From Amoebophrya sp. AT5.2 (lineage: Eukaryota > Sar > Dinophyceae > Syndiniales > Amoebophryaceae), in the NCBI GenBank assembly GCA_005223375.1, contig RXOD01004250.1, forward strand, positions 1 through 25,328: a DNA stretch of 25,328 nt, written 5' to 3'. Each line of letters opens with the position of its first letter. Positions within the stretch are counted from its first letter, which is position 1. Below the pieces are notes generated by a model that worked only from the letters and a program-made list of their open reading frames with translations, was not told where the DNA came from and made no database searches. Below, piece after piece: positions 9,633 to 20,600 of this stretch. A program made the position numbers and the translations under genes.

Positions 9633-11053
9633 CCTCGATTCCGATGGTGAGGCGGAATTCTTCACGAACAAGATATCTTCTGAGGCAAGTTGGCAGTAGA
9701 AGGAACGGAGTGCGAAAAGTAGAAGATAGGCACTACTGTCACGATCAGTCACAACAACGTAGCCAAGAAAATTACAAAGACGCTACTAGCTAGGTATCTA
9801 TAACAATCTCAATCTTCCCTGTACTGGGATGAAGTTGGTTCCGAAAAAACACTTCAATCGTCGGGTTGTTTCGTTTTCGTGCAGGGTAGGCGTAAGTAGG
9901 CGAGCGGGAACGCAAGGGTTCACGAGTTGCTATATAAACCATGTGATCAGCTGTAAGTAAATCGATTTTGACTTCTGAACATCCGCAAATGTTCGGACGG
10001 CCGGCAGCTTTACCTCACGACTTCACACAAGTTCTGCACACTCGCGTTTGGAGATAAAGCCGTGACTTGCTTCATTTAAAGCGAACTATGATTTTTTCCG
10101 GGTAGGGGTATAAGGAGTTCAAAGGGCACCTGACGAGTTTTTTTCACGAACGCTCAATTTTGCGATCGAGACCACGGTTTAGTTAATCGACGAGGGCGCG
10201 GGCGCCGCTTCCTATCGTCACGGACGTCGGTCTACTTAATACTCGCCAAAAAAACCGATCGTGATTGCGAGTTTTTCTCGACACGACGACCACACAGGAG
10301 TAGCATCAAGCTCAGCCGATGAGGCCTGGTACATCACACATTAAGGTACCAGCTGCAGCATCTTGTCGTTTTGTCTCGGGGACCGATTCTTAATCAATCA
10401 CACGAAAAGCGTCATCAAGCAAAAGAAGAGGCTGACAACCCTTAGGGCGGCGGGAACAATGACTCACTGGTACAGCACAGCAAGGACTCGACGACGGCGG
10501 CTCGGGGGTTGATGTGGACGGGGTTCCGTCCAAGTCACATCAGATCACGGGGGCCACCCTTCACCCCATGTATCCGGTTCGATCCGGTCCTGATCATTGA
10601 ATCAATCTGAGTTGTGAACCCGTTTGATTTTCTTGATGTGCAAAATTGTAGCACTCATTGGCATCTCGCTGCAAAAAGTATTCATTGTGTGATATTACCC
10701 CTGTGTGGTCGAGGTCGTGCCCACGACGACGCTGCAGTTAGTGTGGTGGGAGAGGTTTGCTGTGTTAAGGGCTCCATCCTCGTAGCTGCTGCAGCTCTGC
10801 CAGCTATAATGCGAAGACAATGTAATTTCGGCAGCTGTTGCTTAGGGGTAGCTTTTCTGAGTCGTGAACTGTGCTGCGCCTGGAATTGACCAGGGCAGAA
10901 TCATCAATTTTTAGATGCGTATCATTTGTTGGTCCGGAGTGAGTACGCCGGGCTCACCGCGGCTATTGAAACGAGAACGGCATAACAAATTGACGTGTTA
11001 GTTAGATGATCAGAACGAGACTGACCTCCATGGAGCAATCCTTTTTCTTAGAC
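9633..11053. other. Upstream/intergenic region of the ABC transporter gene
   Basis: No credible coding region on either strand. The only longer open frame (10614-10889, plus) lacks an ATG start and shows no motif. The part next to 9632 should hold the ABC transporter 5' UTR and promoter. I see no clear TATA box, tRNA or snRNA. Confidence 0.5.
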
Positions 11054-11206
11054 CTAGGCCCGCGGCTGCATTGCCGACTGCCGGTACCAGCCTTCATCGA
11101 AGCCGCGCTGTTCCACCGTAGTGCCTCCGGCCGCGCGGCTCTGCCGCGCCCGCTGCTGGCCGGTCACCGCGTCTTCGACAATGTACGCCGACGGACCGCG
11201 ATCCAT
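11054..11206 (-). CDS. Short ORF or terminal exon with the GF-x-EG-x-YR motif
   Basis: A 50-residue frame from ATG 11206 to TAG 11054 ends in TTVEQRGFDEGWYRQSAMQP, closely matching the two repeats of the neighbouring ORF at 11398-11664 upstream in transcription direction. The frame is open back to about 11248 without an ATG, so this may be a terminal exon instead. No AG|G acceptor of the kind used elsewhere in the window joins it cleanly to the neighbour. It is either a separate small gene, a diverged duplicate, or a 3' exon of the same gene. The family is not recognised. Confidence 0.4.
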   Translation of the reverse strand: MDRGPSAYIVEDAVTGQQRARQSRAAGGTTVEQRGFDEGWYRQSAMQPRA

Positions 11207-11397
11207 CCAATCTGGCGTTGGTTTTGAAGAACGCAAGTAACAGTCCACGGATCACGACCAACTACAAACACAAAGAAACGTATCTGTACTACCAGCTGTT
11301 TTGGCTGTGACCACGAGCACCACGATACGCATGATCTCTTCCATTTATTTTTGAATCAATTGCTATGTACTTGGCACTTAAGTTTTTAGTGAGTTTG

Positions 11398-11664
11398 TTA
11401 GTTGTAACGTCGGTAAGGACCTTCCTGGAAGCCGCGTTGCTCGGCGGTGGTGTTGCGGATGCTTTTCTTGTACTGCAGCACGACCGGGTCTTTTTCCGCG
11501 GCGGCTCCCGGCTGATACGAGGCGCGATACCAGCCCTCTTCAAAGCCGCGTTCCGCGTTTGTGGTGGCACGGCCTCCACCCGCGGCCGCGGCCTTCACGG
11601 ATTTCTTCGAACCCTTCAGGCCGGCATCGGGCTTACGTTCCTCAGCACAGCACGCCTGTCCCAT
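11398..11664 (-). CDS. Small MGxxCC protein with two GF-x-EG-(W/P)-YR repeats
   Basis: An 88-residue ORF starts MGQACC. Gly2 suits N-myristoylation and Cys5/Cys6 suit palmitoylation, so dual acylation and inner-face membrane attachment are likely (inference from motif knowledge). A basic linker (res 11-33) is followed by repeat 1, TTNAERGFEEGWYR (34-47), and repeat 2, TTAEQRGFQEGPYR (72-85), and the protein ends three residues later. A third copy of the motif lies in the ORF at 11054-11206. Small acylated proteins of this build often sit at the alveolate plasma membrane or inner membrane complex, but I do not recognise this family. The start is a clear ATG and the stop is TAA. Confidence 0.6.
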   Translation of the reverse strand: MGQACCAEERKPDAGLKGSKKSVKAAAAGGGRATTNAERGFEEGWYRASYQPGAAAEKDPVVLQYKKSIRNTTAEQRGFQEGPYRRYN

Positions 11665-11744
11665 GCCTGCGATTCCGAAAAAACGGTTTTTCGGATTCCG
11701 ATTCGGGAATGGAACTATAACAACTTCTGATGTGAGCGCGTAGC

Positions 11745-12814
11745 TGGTGAGTTCGCCAACGTCGTTTGCTCGGGCAGCACCAGGACCAGCTGTTGATTGT
11801 TAGTTACTAAACTTCGACTTACGTCAACGTCGAGGTCGACCGATGCCGGATGTCGAAGTGGTTAGTCGCGCGGGCGAATGAGAAAAATAAATTCTGAAGA
11901 GGTCGATTGGACTTGAGGTTGTAATGAATGGCCGAAAAGAGGCAATTCCTGCTGCAAATGCAAAAATAAATGTTTAAAAAAAAGAGTACGAGTTCGAGTC
12001 TATCTAAAATTTCTTTGAGAAGATGAAATCAATGCATAAAACAGCGACAAAGAAAAAGGACCATCGACAAGAATTCTATTTCGGATTCGGGAGAAAAAAG
12101 TATAAATACATAGCGCAAAAGCGTGTGAGCAGTACGCTTTCGCTTATAGATACCAGAGGCCGAATGAAGTCGCACCGATAGAATCGTACTCAGTAACATG
12201 TTTTTTATTGCGCACACAGCTTGCATACCGAGATTTGTGTCAGCATCTGCAGAATCCACCGACAGACGACCATGATTTCACTTTCACATTTACCGACGCG
12301 GCCCGGCAGCGCCACAATGGCCAGCAGGGTATGCAGTGAGAAGGAGCCAAGGATTTCCTACTTTCTGACGCTGAAAGAAAGGATTGGAGTACTACACGCG
12401 AATGCGGAGACAACAATTATGAAGACCCTTCGCACCCACAAGCACAACGTTGGGAACACTAGACAGCCTTCACAGATGACAGTCAGTGTGCAATTGTTCT
12501 CGTGCCTCTCGGAAAAAGGCACAAGAAGAGAATTTAATAAATGAATCTTTGTTCGATCGCGCCGAATGAGGCATTTCTGGAGGTGTCGTTGTTGGCAGTG
12601 CCGTATTGCCTTCAGAGGAGGTATACAGGTTTTTTTGCAGCCTCTTTCTGTCTGTCACGCCATGTCTAGTCATCGCGAAGCAACGAGCAGAAAATCTGGG
12701 GTTGCTCCATCTCCGTAAGCGCACACTGAGAATCAACTGACAGTGTCGTTCGTCGTCAGCATCCATTCATTTCATCCTGGTCTAGCACGCCGCACTGTAT
12801 TCTTTCATAATGTA
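11745..12814. other. Intergenic region, likely including the NudC 3' UTR
   Basis: No gene is supported. The sequence next to 12815 lies downstream of the NudC stop codon and is probably its 3' UTR. Short open frames on both strands show no motif. The middle part (11870-12210) is A-rich on the plus strand. Confidence 0.5.
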
Positions 12815-14318
12815 TCAGCCTCCGAAGTTGAAGCCACCGGCGTCGTTGCCGCCGTAGTTCACTTTGCACTTGGAGAAATCCATTTCGGGGTGTGCTGTCT
12901 TGAATTTTGCGAGAAGGTCGTGCTGCTTCTGTTGGTCGCTGGTTGGCAGGCCCATCTGCTTTTGTCGCTGGTCAAACATCATCTTCTCCACGGTCTGCCG
13001 CGTCTCCCCGTCGAGGTCGGAGAGCTTTGAATTCTCCGGCACGATCTTCTTCGTGTCAATCTCCGCGTCGCCTATTGTGAAGACGAAAGAGCTTGATCAA
13101 GCGTGCATATTTATGCATTGGAGCGCGACTCTACATGTTAGTTCTTATTCGTGCCAAGACTGAGATCTGAACGATGCACATCCCCCGAGAGGGATGAATA
13201 AAGCACAATAAAAATACCCTTGACGATGGTGCCCCACCACTTCATTTGGTCGACTTTTTCGAAGGAGATGTGGACGGTCTTTCCGTCCACGAGCAGCCAG
13301 GTGCAGTCGTCCGTTTTTACCTTCCCATAGAGTTCCCCGTCGACGATCGTCTCCCCGTTCTTGTACGCCACTTTCAGCTTGTCCTGTACGTGGTGGTGGT
13401 TGAGGTTGTGGCATTGATTTGTATAATTGATAAGGATTGCAAGGTAAGTTTCATAGGCAACCGCAGTCCCGTGTCAGCTGCAGCGCTGTGAATTTTAATC
13501 AGGGAACAGAACACATACACATCAATGAAAAAAATAGGGGCAACTATGGCGGTACTACGGGTACTGGAGGAGCTTAAACTTGGTATAAAAAATTAATAGA
13601 GATTCAATTTATCAGGTTCGAGTGACGAGTCATAAAAAAATAAACAACTGTTGGAAAGTACCTGCTTGATCACGACGTTGAGGTCTCGCGACTTCACACC
13701 GGGTTTCACGGAAATGTGCATATCGGCCGTTCCCAATGTTTGCGTCCACGTGTACTTGTCGTTGCTACCCCCGTTCCCCACTGGTGGCGGCGCTTTGTCG
13801 TCGTCCTCTGCCGTTTCGGTTTCCGGTTCTTCCCCCCCTAGGTTCGGCGATCCCGCCGTCGTGCTCTTCTCTGCGTTGCCGTCGTCTTCTGGTGGCAGCA
13901 GCGTCGCGCCCTTCTTCGCGGCACTCTCGGCAGCTGCGTCTTTCACGACTCCCACTGGCGTGTTGGCCGGCACCTCCTCGATGAGCAACCCGGAGTCTTC
14001 CTCCTCCTTCTTCCGCTTCAGCCTTTCGTTGTAGTCCTCCTCGTCCTTCTTCTTCTGCTCCGCCGCACGCTTCTTCCGGTCCTCGTCGAGCTTCTTGGAC
14101 TTCTCGAGCTTGGCCTTGTGCGCGTCCATGGCGAGGTTGTAGTTCTTGTTAAACGCTCCATTCACGATCTTCATGCACGCAGCCTGGTCCTTCGACCCGA
14201 CATAGAAGTCGGTCTTGCGCCCGAGAAATCCGAAAAAAGCGTCGAAAATCTGGTCGATGCCGCCGGCCTGCTGGGCCACGTTCATAAACAAACCGTCAAA
14301 ACGCTCGTCCGCTGACAT
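12815..14318 (-). CDS. NUDC: NudC nuclear migration protein (CS domain, HSP90 co-chaperone), 3 exons
   Basis: NudC stabilises dynein-pathway and other clients together with HSP90. Exons: 14318-13662, 13383-13218 and 13071-12815 (657+166+257 bp = 359 aa plus stop; human has 331). Introns are 278 and 146 bp, with boundaries CAG|GTACTT...ACAG|GAC and AAGG|GTATTT...ATAG|GC. The N-terminal NudC domain ([16 protein letters not shown]...[14 protein letters not shown], res 5-41) is followed by a Lys/Glu-rich coiled coil (about 60-108), an acidic linker, and the CS/p23-like domain (KYTWTQTL at about 188, [25 protein letters not shown]). The C-terminal family signature is intact: [31 protein letters not shown] and [10 protein letters not shown]. 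The ATG at 14318 gives the expected N terminus. Confidence 0.95.
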
Positions 14319-14882
14319 CTTGAGGTGGTCTAGCTATGATCCCGTCGTAGAAAGAAAGATTTTTGAGAGCAAATACTAGGAATCAATTCAAATTCACTTC
14401 AGCAGCGTGCTACGCGTAGTAAAGTAAAGAAGATTCTTCTTGAAGAGATGGGTCGCCACACGACTGTTGAATGAAAAGTTCGATTTGCGTCGTAAGCGTG
14501 ACTCTCGGCACGGTTCGATGTGCTTAGGGCACACAGAATAATAGTTAGACTGAATTTGGGACTTTGGATGTTGGATGATCTCGGCAAGGGCATCCGATCA
14601 TTGATTGATCCTGGGTTTGAAGATCGCGTGCGTTTGATGATTCGTTGATCCAAGGCGCTTTCTTGGAGCAGAGCCACAAATGGGAACAAATCGATCGAGA
14701 AGCTTTCTCGCGCTCAGAAAAATGAACCGACAGCGTGCTGGCAACGGATCCTTAAGCTGCTTCCTTTATTCCTAGTTTTGCTTTTGCGTTTCTCTCTCGG
14801 GAATATGGTCAAGGCCAAAGAAGCGAAGGATGCCTGCTTCGACAACGTCATCCACAGAAAAAAGCTTCGTTACTTCAGCATG
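14319..14882. other. Short intergenic region upstream of NudC
   Basis: No coding region is supported. It should hold the NudC 5' UTR/promoter and the 3' UTR of the 374-residue protein gene to the right. Confidence 0.5.
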
Positions 14883-16007
14883 TCATCTCACGATCACTTC
14901 CGCCCCAAGCTTTGCGTCGGTCACGCTCACTTCCTTTCCGTTGATTTGCACCAACAACGCCTCATCTCGTTTTCTCCTGCCGCCATCGCGCTTTCCCATC
15001 CGCGCCGTTCCTTCACTTACAGTTACGAAGCTCTCGTCGTCCCCCCTCATCAAAGGCACTACTTCCACCCCGGGCCTTTGCGTCAGCAGTGCGCGGAATT
15101 CCGAAAGAGATATTTCATGAACCTTTGTTGATCCTTTGTCAGCTCTTGCCGTTTCCGCCGTTCCACCTTCTCCCACCTGGTGGTGCCCGGCTCCTCGCCG
15201 CTGGCGCACAAAGCGCGCGACTACGTCACCGGTTGCAGGCTGCGCGAGCCACTCATGGTACGGCAGTCCCTCCACACACAACTCGCCGTCGGGCGATAAT
15301 GCGCACGCGGCCACGCGCATCGGCACATCTGACGAAGTCACGAACCGCGGTTGCGTCGGAGCTGGTGCTCCGGATGCAGTTGATGAAAACGAGCCACTTA
15401 TCCCTTGTGCCGGCAGAAGAGCCCGCAGCCGGGACGCCAGCGCCGCAGGCGCGAAGGGGCAGCCGCTGCTCCTGCTGGGAGGTGCTTCCTTCGCCGCAGT
15501 CGAAAACGACGTAGCTTCTGCTTGTGCCGCGACGCATGCGGTGGCATCCTTCTGGGGAACAATGACGTTTCCAGTGGTGTCCAATCGAAGCCCTGCTCCG
15601 CCTCCGCCCGCAGCTGCCACCAGCCAACCAAGAAATTGCGAACGCAGCATGATTTCCCGCACCGCTTCGTGGGCGTGTAGCGCCGACAACTTTCGTGTGT
15701 AGAACAAGAAATCACCCGCCTGCAACTTCTCGTGCAGTTCTCTGTCGGTCGAGAATCCCGTCGCGCGGCCGTAAAACTCGACACCGGCGATTTTCATGGC
15801 GTCGAACCTCCTTTTCGTTTCCGCGTGGGAGTCGAGCACCTCGCGACGCCGCAATTCCCAGCACAGGACCCCCGCGCCGACGGCGAGAAGCGGGACAGAG
15901 CGGTAAAAGGCGCGCTTGCTGCGGTGATCGATGCGAGCACGAATGGCGAACACCGGTGAGACGACCGCTTCTGCTGTCGCTCGACCGGGCACTGCGCCTA
16001 AAGACAT
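14883..16007 (-). CDS. Unrecognised 374-residue protein with N-terminal membrane anchor
   Basis: A single uninterrupted frame runs from ATG 16007 to TGA 14883. The N terminus (res 1-36) is Arg/Ala-rich and nearly lacks acidic residues, followed by a short hydrophobic segment VPLLAVGAGVLCW (38-50): a mitochondrial or signal-anchor arrangement is plausible. Then come a charged helix (51-72) and the segment QAGDFLFYTRKLSALHAHEA (96-115). A later strand pattern, MRVAACALSPDGELCVEG, is followed by EWL, GDVVARFVR and LSEFRALLTQRPGVEVVPLM. The order GD-hydrophobic strand, hydrophobic strand with DG turn, then L-x-x-h and a VxVVPL strand loosely recalls NlpC/P60-like or permuted papain-like proteins, but the expected catalytic His position reads Arg. 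Function unknown. Confidence 0.6.
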   Translation of the reverse strand: MSLGAVPGRATAEAVVSPVFAIRARIDHRSKRAFYRSVPLLAVGAGVLCWELRRREVLDSHAETKRRFDAMKIAGVEFYGRATGFSTDRELHEKLQAGDFLFYTRKLSALHAHEAVREIMLRSQFLGWLVAAAGGGGAGLRLDTTGNVIVPQKDATACVAAQAEATSFSTAAKEAPPSRSSGCPFAPAALASRLRALLPAQGISGSFSSTASGAPAPTQPRFVTSSDVPMRVAACALSPDGELCVEGLPYHEWLAQPATGDVVARFVRQRRGAGHHQVGEGGTAETARADKGSTKVHEISLSEFRALLTQRPGVEVVPLMRGDDESFVTVSEGTARMGKRDGGRRKRDEALLVQINGKEVSVTDAKLGAEVIVR

Positions 16008-17675
16008 ACTGTGCTGTTCACTGAAGCTAAGATCGGCTACCTAAAAAAGCCACAGTTTTTGTCGTTCAGGCACGGAGTTTGGGCGATCCAGGGGCTAGGC
16101 GAAAAAGTGGGCGAAACGTGAATTGACCCGGGCAAATGAGACATGTCGATGTACAATTAAAAAGAGCCAATCTGTAGAAGACACGGGCCGGCGGCGGCAA
16201 GCAAAAAATGAACCGTTTCATCTAAGAGAGGTGCAGCCAGCTCGCAACAGAAAGAATGCCTGCGCCGTTTTTGTTGAAGATTCACCAATTGTTCTCTCTA
16301 GGGCTTCACTCGGTACCTTAATGATTGATATAATTGCTCCTCCGCCCGTGCCTCCGTGTCTACCTCTACGGGCGCTCTCTGTTAGTTTCAACCAGTGTAC
16401 GTTTCGCTGACCTCGGCCTGCTCGTTGCACCAGTTGACGAAAAAACACAAACGATGATATTCTGTGCACAATCAACGCGCCTCGCTCTCTGCTTCACTTA
16501 CTTTTCATACGAGCGGGAGCCGGCTGTTGTAGCGCTACCGCGTGTATGCGTTTTTAAAATCTCGCTTGCTTGGTGCGTTCAAAACTGATTCCGCTTGCGA
16601 TGAAGAGCAGAAGCGCGCTGTCGTGATTACGATGCTGCAACCTTTTACACAGCGCGATACACAGACACAGTCACAGAAAAACATCTTTTGACGGTACACA
16701 GCGGGATGGATACACAGTGAATTCGCGGGACCATTGAAGCTTATAGAAGAACGGCAACTTGAAGCTGGGACGAAAAAGACGGCTGGCTTCGCAGGCTGAG
16801 ACTGCGGGATTGAAAGCCACAGACGGCAGGGCGCCCGCATGTTTGAGCGCCTGGTTCTGGCGATGGCGGGCCCGGGGCGGCAGGCGGTTTCGCAGGCAGA
16901 GGTGGGATTGCATTGTGACGATCACTGGTTTCGGGACGAGAGCGGCTTTCGGAATGATGGCTCCTGCCGCAGTGATCGGTGCTGGCCGCGGCGTAGATTT
17001 TGTCGGTCTCGGTGTGATCGTCCAAATTAGATTGGAGCAGCGCCCCTCTGGAAGCGGGTTAAACGTCACTCATTACTTTAGTGGAGACTTGAGTTCAAAG
17101 AACACCGCAATTGGCTGAGAAAAAGCCGATGGTGGTAAGCCACTTCTTGTCGTGATGTCTGTGTGAGATGAAGTCGTGAATGAGTTCGTAGTTCATTGTC
17201 AACATAAAAAACCATTGTTTTGGCAGCCGCCGTAGTTCGTTGTCAACATACATTCGTTCGTCTGTCGTTCAGCAAAGAGAAAGAAAGGTGAAGCGTCGAG
17301 TCTTTATCGAGAAACAAGAAATTTCTGGCTGAGTGTAAAAAACCGTTCGTTATCCGACATACAAATTCCGCCCATACAACGTAACGCACAGAGATCGCTA
17401 CTTAAGCAGAATGAGGGCCGTACGTCAGGAGTGGCGGACGCCGCTCCTTGCTTCTGTTGTAGAAGAAAATATGCTCCAAGGTTCATCATGTTCCAAATCC
17501 ATGCCCATCCGATGTTGAGTGTGCAGCAGAAAAAGGCGTCCTGTAAGGATCTAGACTGTGGCGGCGGCAATCTCGCATCCGGCGACATCGCCTCCCAACC
17601 CAGCTCCCCGGGCCCCAATTGGTCATTTTTGTGTTTGATCGACACCATCGGCTCTCCACCTCGAGCTCGACACGA
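16008..17675. other. Intergenic region downstream of transportin
   Basis: No gene is supported on either strand. The part adjacent to 17676 is the probable 3' UTR of transportin; an open minus frame there (17648-17304) shows no domain. Open frames around 16670-17118 on both strands are overlapping shadows without motifs. Confidence 0.5.
17187..17250. repeat. 20-bp direct repeat pair, 44 bp apart
   Basis: Copies at 17187-17206 and 17231-17250 read CGTAGTTC(A/G)TTGTCAACATA, with one mismatch. They lie in non-coding DNA downstream of transportin. Function unknown; possibly a local duplication. Confidence 0.8.
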
Positions 17676-20600
17676 TTATGGCGGTTTGGTGCAATCTATG
17701 TAGTCCGCCGTGATCCGCGCGGCTAGATCTGGGGGCTGCAGGCGGAACACAAGATTGTCCCAGGCTGCGCTCCCGAGCTTTCCTCGGTACCCCTGCAGCA
17801 CCTCGCGGAAGCGTGTTTTCAGCTCCGTCCCCTCCTTCCCTTGGAAGCTGTCCACGTTCAACAGAAACAACACCAGCAGCAGCTCCTGCTGCATCAGGAG
17901 CACCTCCGGGTTGAGCTTGATCAGGTTGCAGAAGCCCATGAACGCCCTTGTTTTTTCGTGGTCCACGCGCGCGTCGCGCATCAGCACGAGAAAGGCCTGC
18001 GCGAAGGAGCCGAACTGCCCCACCATGTCTTCCGGGGACACGCACGCCAGCCGCCCGAGCGTGATGCACGCGTTCACGGCGTAAGGATTGGATCCGGGTG
18101 GCTGATGGGGGTGGTCGACACCATTCGGGGTGGTCGGATAGCTCCCACTGTGGCCGATGGAATTGACGAGCTGCGTGGTGATCTCCCCGGCGAAGGGCTT
18201 CATCGTGGCGGCGTCGACTTGGAGCGCCACCTCGCCGACGGCCCAGCCGGCGTTGTTGGAAACCGCGTGATTGGGATGGACCAAATTTGCGGCACAAGCC
18301 GGAAGCAGCTGCGGCAAAAACGGCTTCAGATACCTGAGAGGGCGGATACGCGAGAATGACATGTCAATGCATGATTGGCGTGATGGTCATACCAAAAATT
18401 ATATGTAAGTATTGTATGTTATTTAACACCGCCACAGCGCGCTCGCGCTTATTGTAGGCACGGCAGAAGCGTGATCGGCACCGACTCGCACCAAAGCGGA
18501 ATGACAATGACGAATGCCGATGACAAGTAGTAAAACTAATACCTTGGGCAAAACTTCGCGCACTCACCCATGAGTGCGAAGGCACACTGTTGCGCGCCGA
18601 AGTGGTAGCCCCGGTTTCCGTTCGCGCACAGAATGGTTGGGAGCACCTGGACGAAATTCTTTTGCTCCAGCAGCTGCCCGACGTCGCCTCCGAAGCCGTC
18701 GACGATGCCGGACAGTAAATCAAGCGCCGTGGCTATGATGTCTCGCTCCGGGCGCTCTGCGTTGTTCGGGTTCTCCGAGAACACGACCTCCTGCTGCAGG
18801 GTGTCCGCGATTATCTGCCCGCACCGCTCGATCACTTTCAGCGCGATCGGAGAAAACATGGAGCCTGTGTGAAGTTTTAATTTGCTTCGCTATCGAAATA
18901 ATCGATGAGACTAAGGAGCACAGTTGTAGAGAACATTTTCCTACCGCCGATCGGCAACCCGATTCCGGGAAAGAATTATCTAACCTCGTCAATCTTGTGC
19001 CGATAGCGTTGCGCAAGCACGGCCCGAAATGAATGCTAATAAGTACAGGCACTACCGAGGTTTTCCACTAGCGCCATGAGGCACTCGAAGCAGGCGATGG
19101 TGAGCTTGTCCCGGGGCTGCAGTTCGTCGAACTTCTTCATGATGGGGGGAATCAGGACGTTCAAAGAGGCCTCCTCCTTGATGTTCCACCTTACGTTGCG
19201 GACGAAGGCTCCCACCGCGTCGTAGAGCACGAAAAGGTTCTTCGTTTGGTACGTATCGAACGCGCGCGCGAACGTCGGCAGAACGTCGGGAATGAAGTCG
19301 GAGAAAGGCTCCTGCGTAGACTCGCACAGGGTGGCAAACGCGGAGCACGCGGCCTCCTGCACGCGCTTCGAGCGGTCGAGAATGCGCAGCAGCAGCGACT
19401 TTATCACCTCCCGGCAAACATTCGGGTTCTCGCACACCCAGTAGCCGTATCGGGACATGCACCTGATAATTTATATTGAGAGAAATTGCTCCTGATGCTG
19501 GGGTCGGCGATGCATTCAGATCAAATCAAAGTGAGGCTGTTTATTTTACATTTTTACGTGTATCAATTCTATTTCCAGCCGCGCAGATTTATCAAGCTCG
19601 GTACCAGCAACTAATGCTGCGCAGGAGCGGCTTGTCGTGGCCAGACGTTTTCGTGATGAGCAGCTCGAAAACTTGTGGCAGGTGGCTGCACATGAGCTCA
19701 AAGCACCCGACGCCGATTGCTCCTATCGCGAGAACCTGTTCATATGTGGTTAGAAACAGTCGGCAAAAGAAAACCAACGAACTCGGTCTCATGATGATGA
19801 ATGACTGCGAAAAATCTGCCCGAGAGCGAGACCGTGGATGTAAAAAAGGTGAAACTTTCTATACCGCGCTTTCCTGTGTCTCCCAGTCGTTGGACTGTAG
19901 GTTCTGTGATATTATGGGCAGCACCAGGTTCATCACGTCGGCGCCGTAGTAGTTTGCAAGGTGGTCCAGGCTGTTGGCTGCGGCTTTGCGCACCGTCCAC
20001 TCGGACCCCCATGCGTTTGTCTGTTCCGGCTTCTCCGGGTCATCGTCCGCGTGCTGATTGCGCGAATCGTGAAACCTGAAGATGTCGAAATAAAGTCATT
20101 CCTTGAGCTTGACTATGAGGCATTTTATGTGTTTGCTCCTCCCAGTGAATTTCGCAACGGCCACCACTACCTAGACAACCACACCAACGTGTCCCCGTCC
20201 TCGTCTCAAAATCGCAATTATAGGCTACCTGGGCTCTATATCCTGCGCGTGGTCCTTCGCCGAGACGTCATCGTCACGGTCGTACATGTTGAGGTAGTCG
20301 GCTTCCGCGTACTTCATGTTTGTGAGCAGCACGGGCACCAGCTGCGGGAGGATCGGTTTTATCGCCTCGTAGTACGCGTTCCACCGGATGGCCTGTGACC
20401 AGAAGTCGCAGGCCTCGATCCGGATCTTCTCGTTGGCGTGATGGCTGTGGCGCAGCATGAACTCAAGCACGGTGGAGGCCGCCTTCTCCCCCACCAGGTT
20501 GTACCCGCGTTCGCTATTCAGCAGGTGGGACATGCCTTTCACCACGCCGACAAGCACGTCCGCCTCGTCGTCCGCAGCGAGCCGTTCGATCATCTGGAAG

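Noticed and set aside
10570..10592. TTCGATC flanked by CCGG, resembling a tRNA T-arm
   Set aside because: It is just a short palindrome (CCGGTTCGATCCGG); no acceptor stem, D-arm or anticodon arm can be fitted around it.
15136..15702. 188-codon plus-strand frame
   Set aside because: It is antisense to the 374-residue minus-strand protein; low-complexity Ala/Pro/Ser content and no motif.
16671..17118. Overlapping plus and minus open frames of about 120-130 codons
   Set aside because: Neither has conserved motifs, a preferred composition or splice sites consistent with the mapped introns.
17304..17648. 114-codon minus frame just downstream of the transportin stop
   Set aside because: No recognisable domain, and its position fits the transportin 3' UTR.
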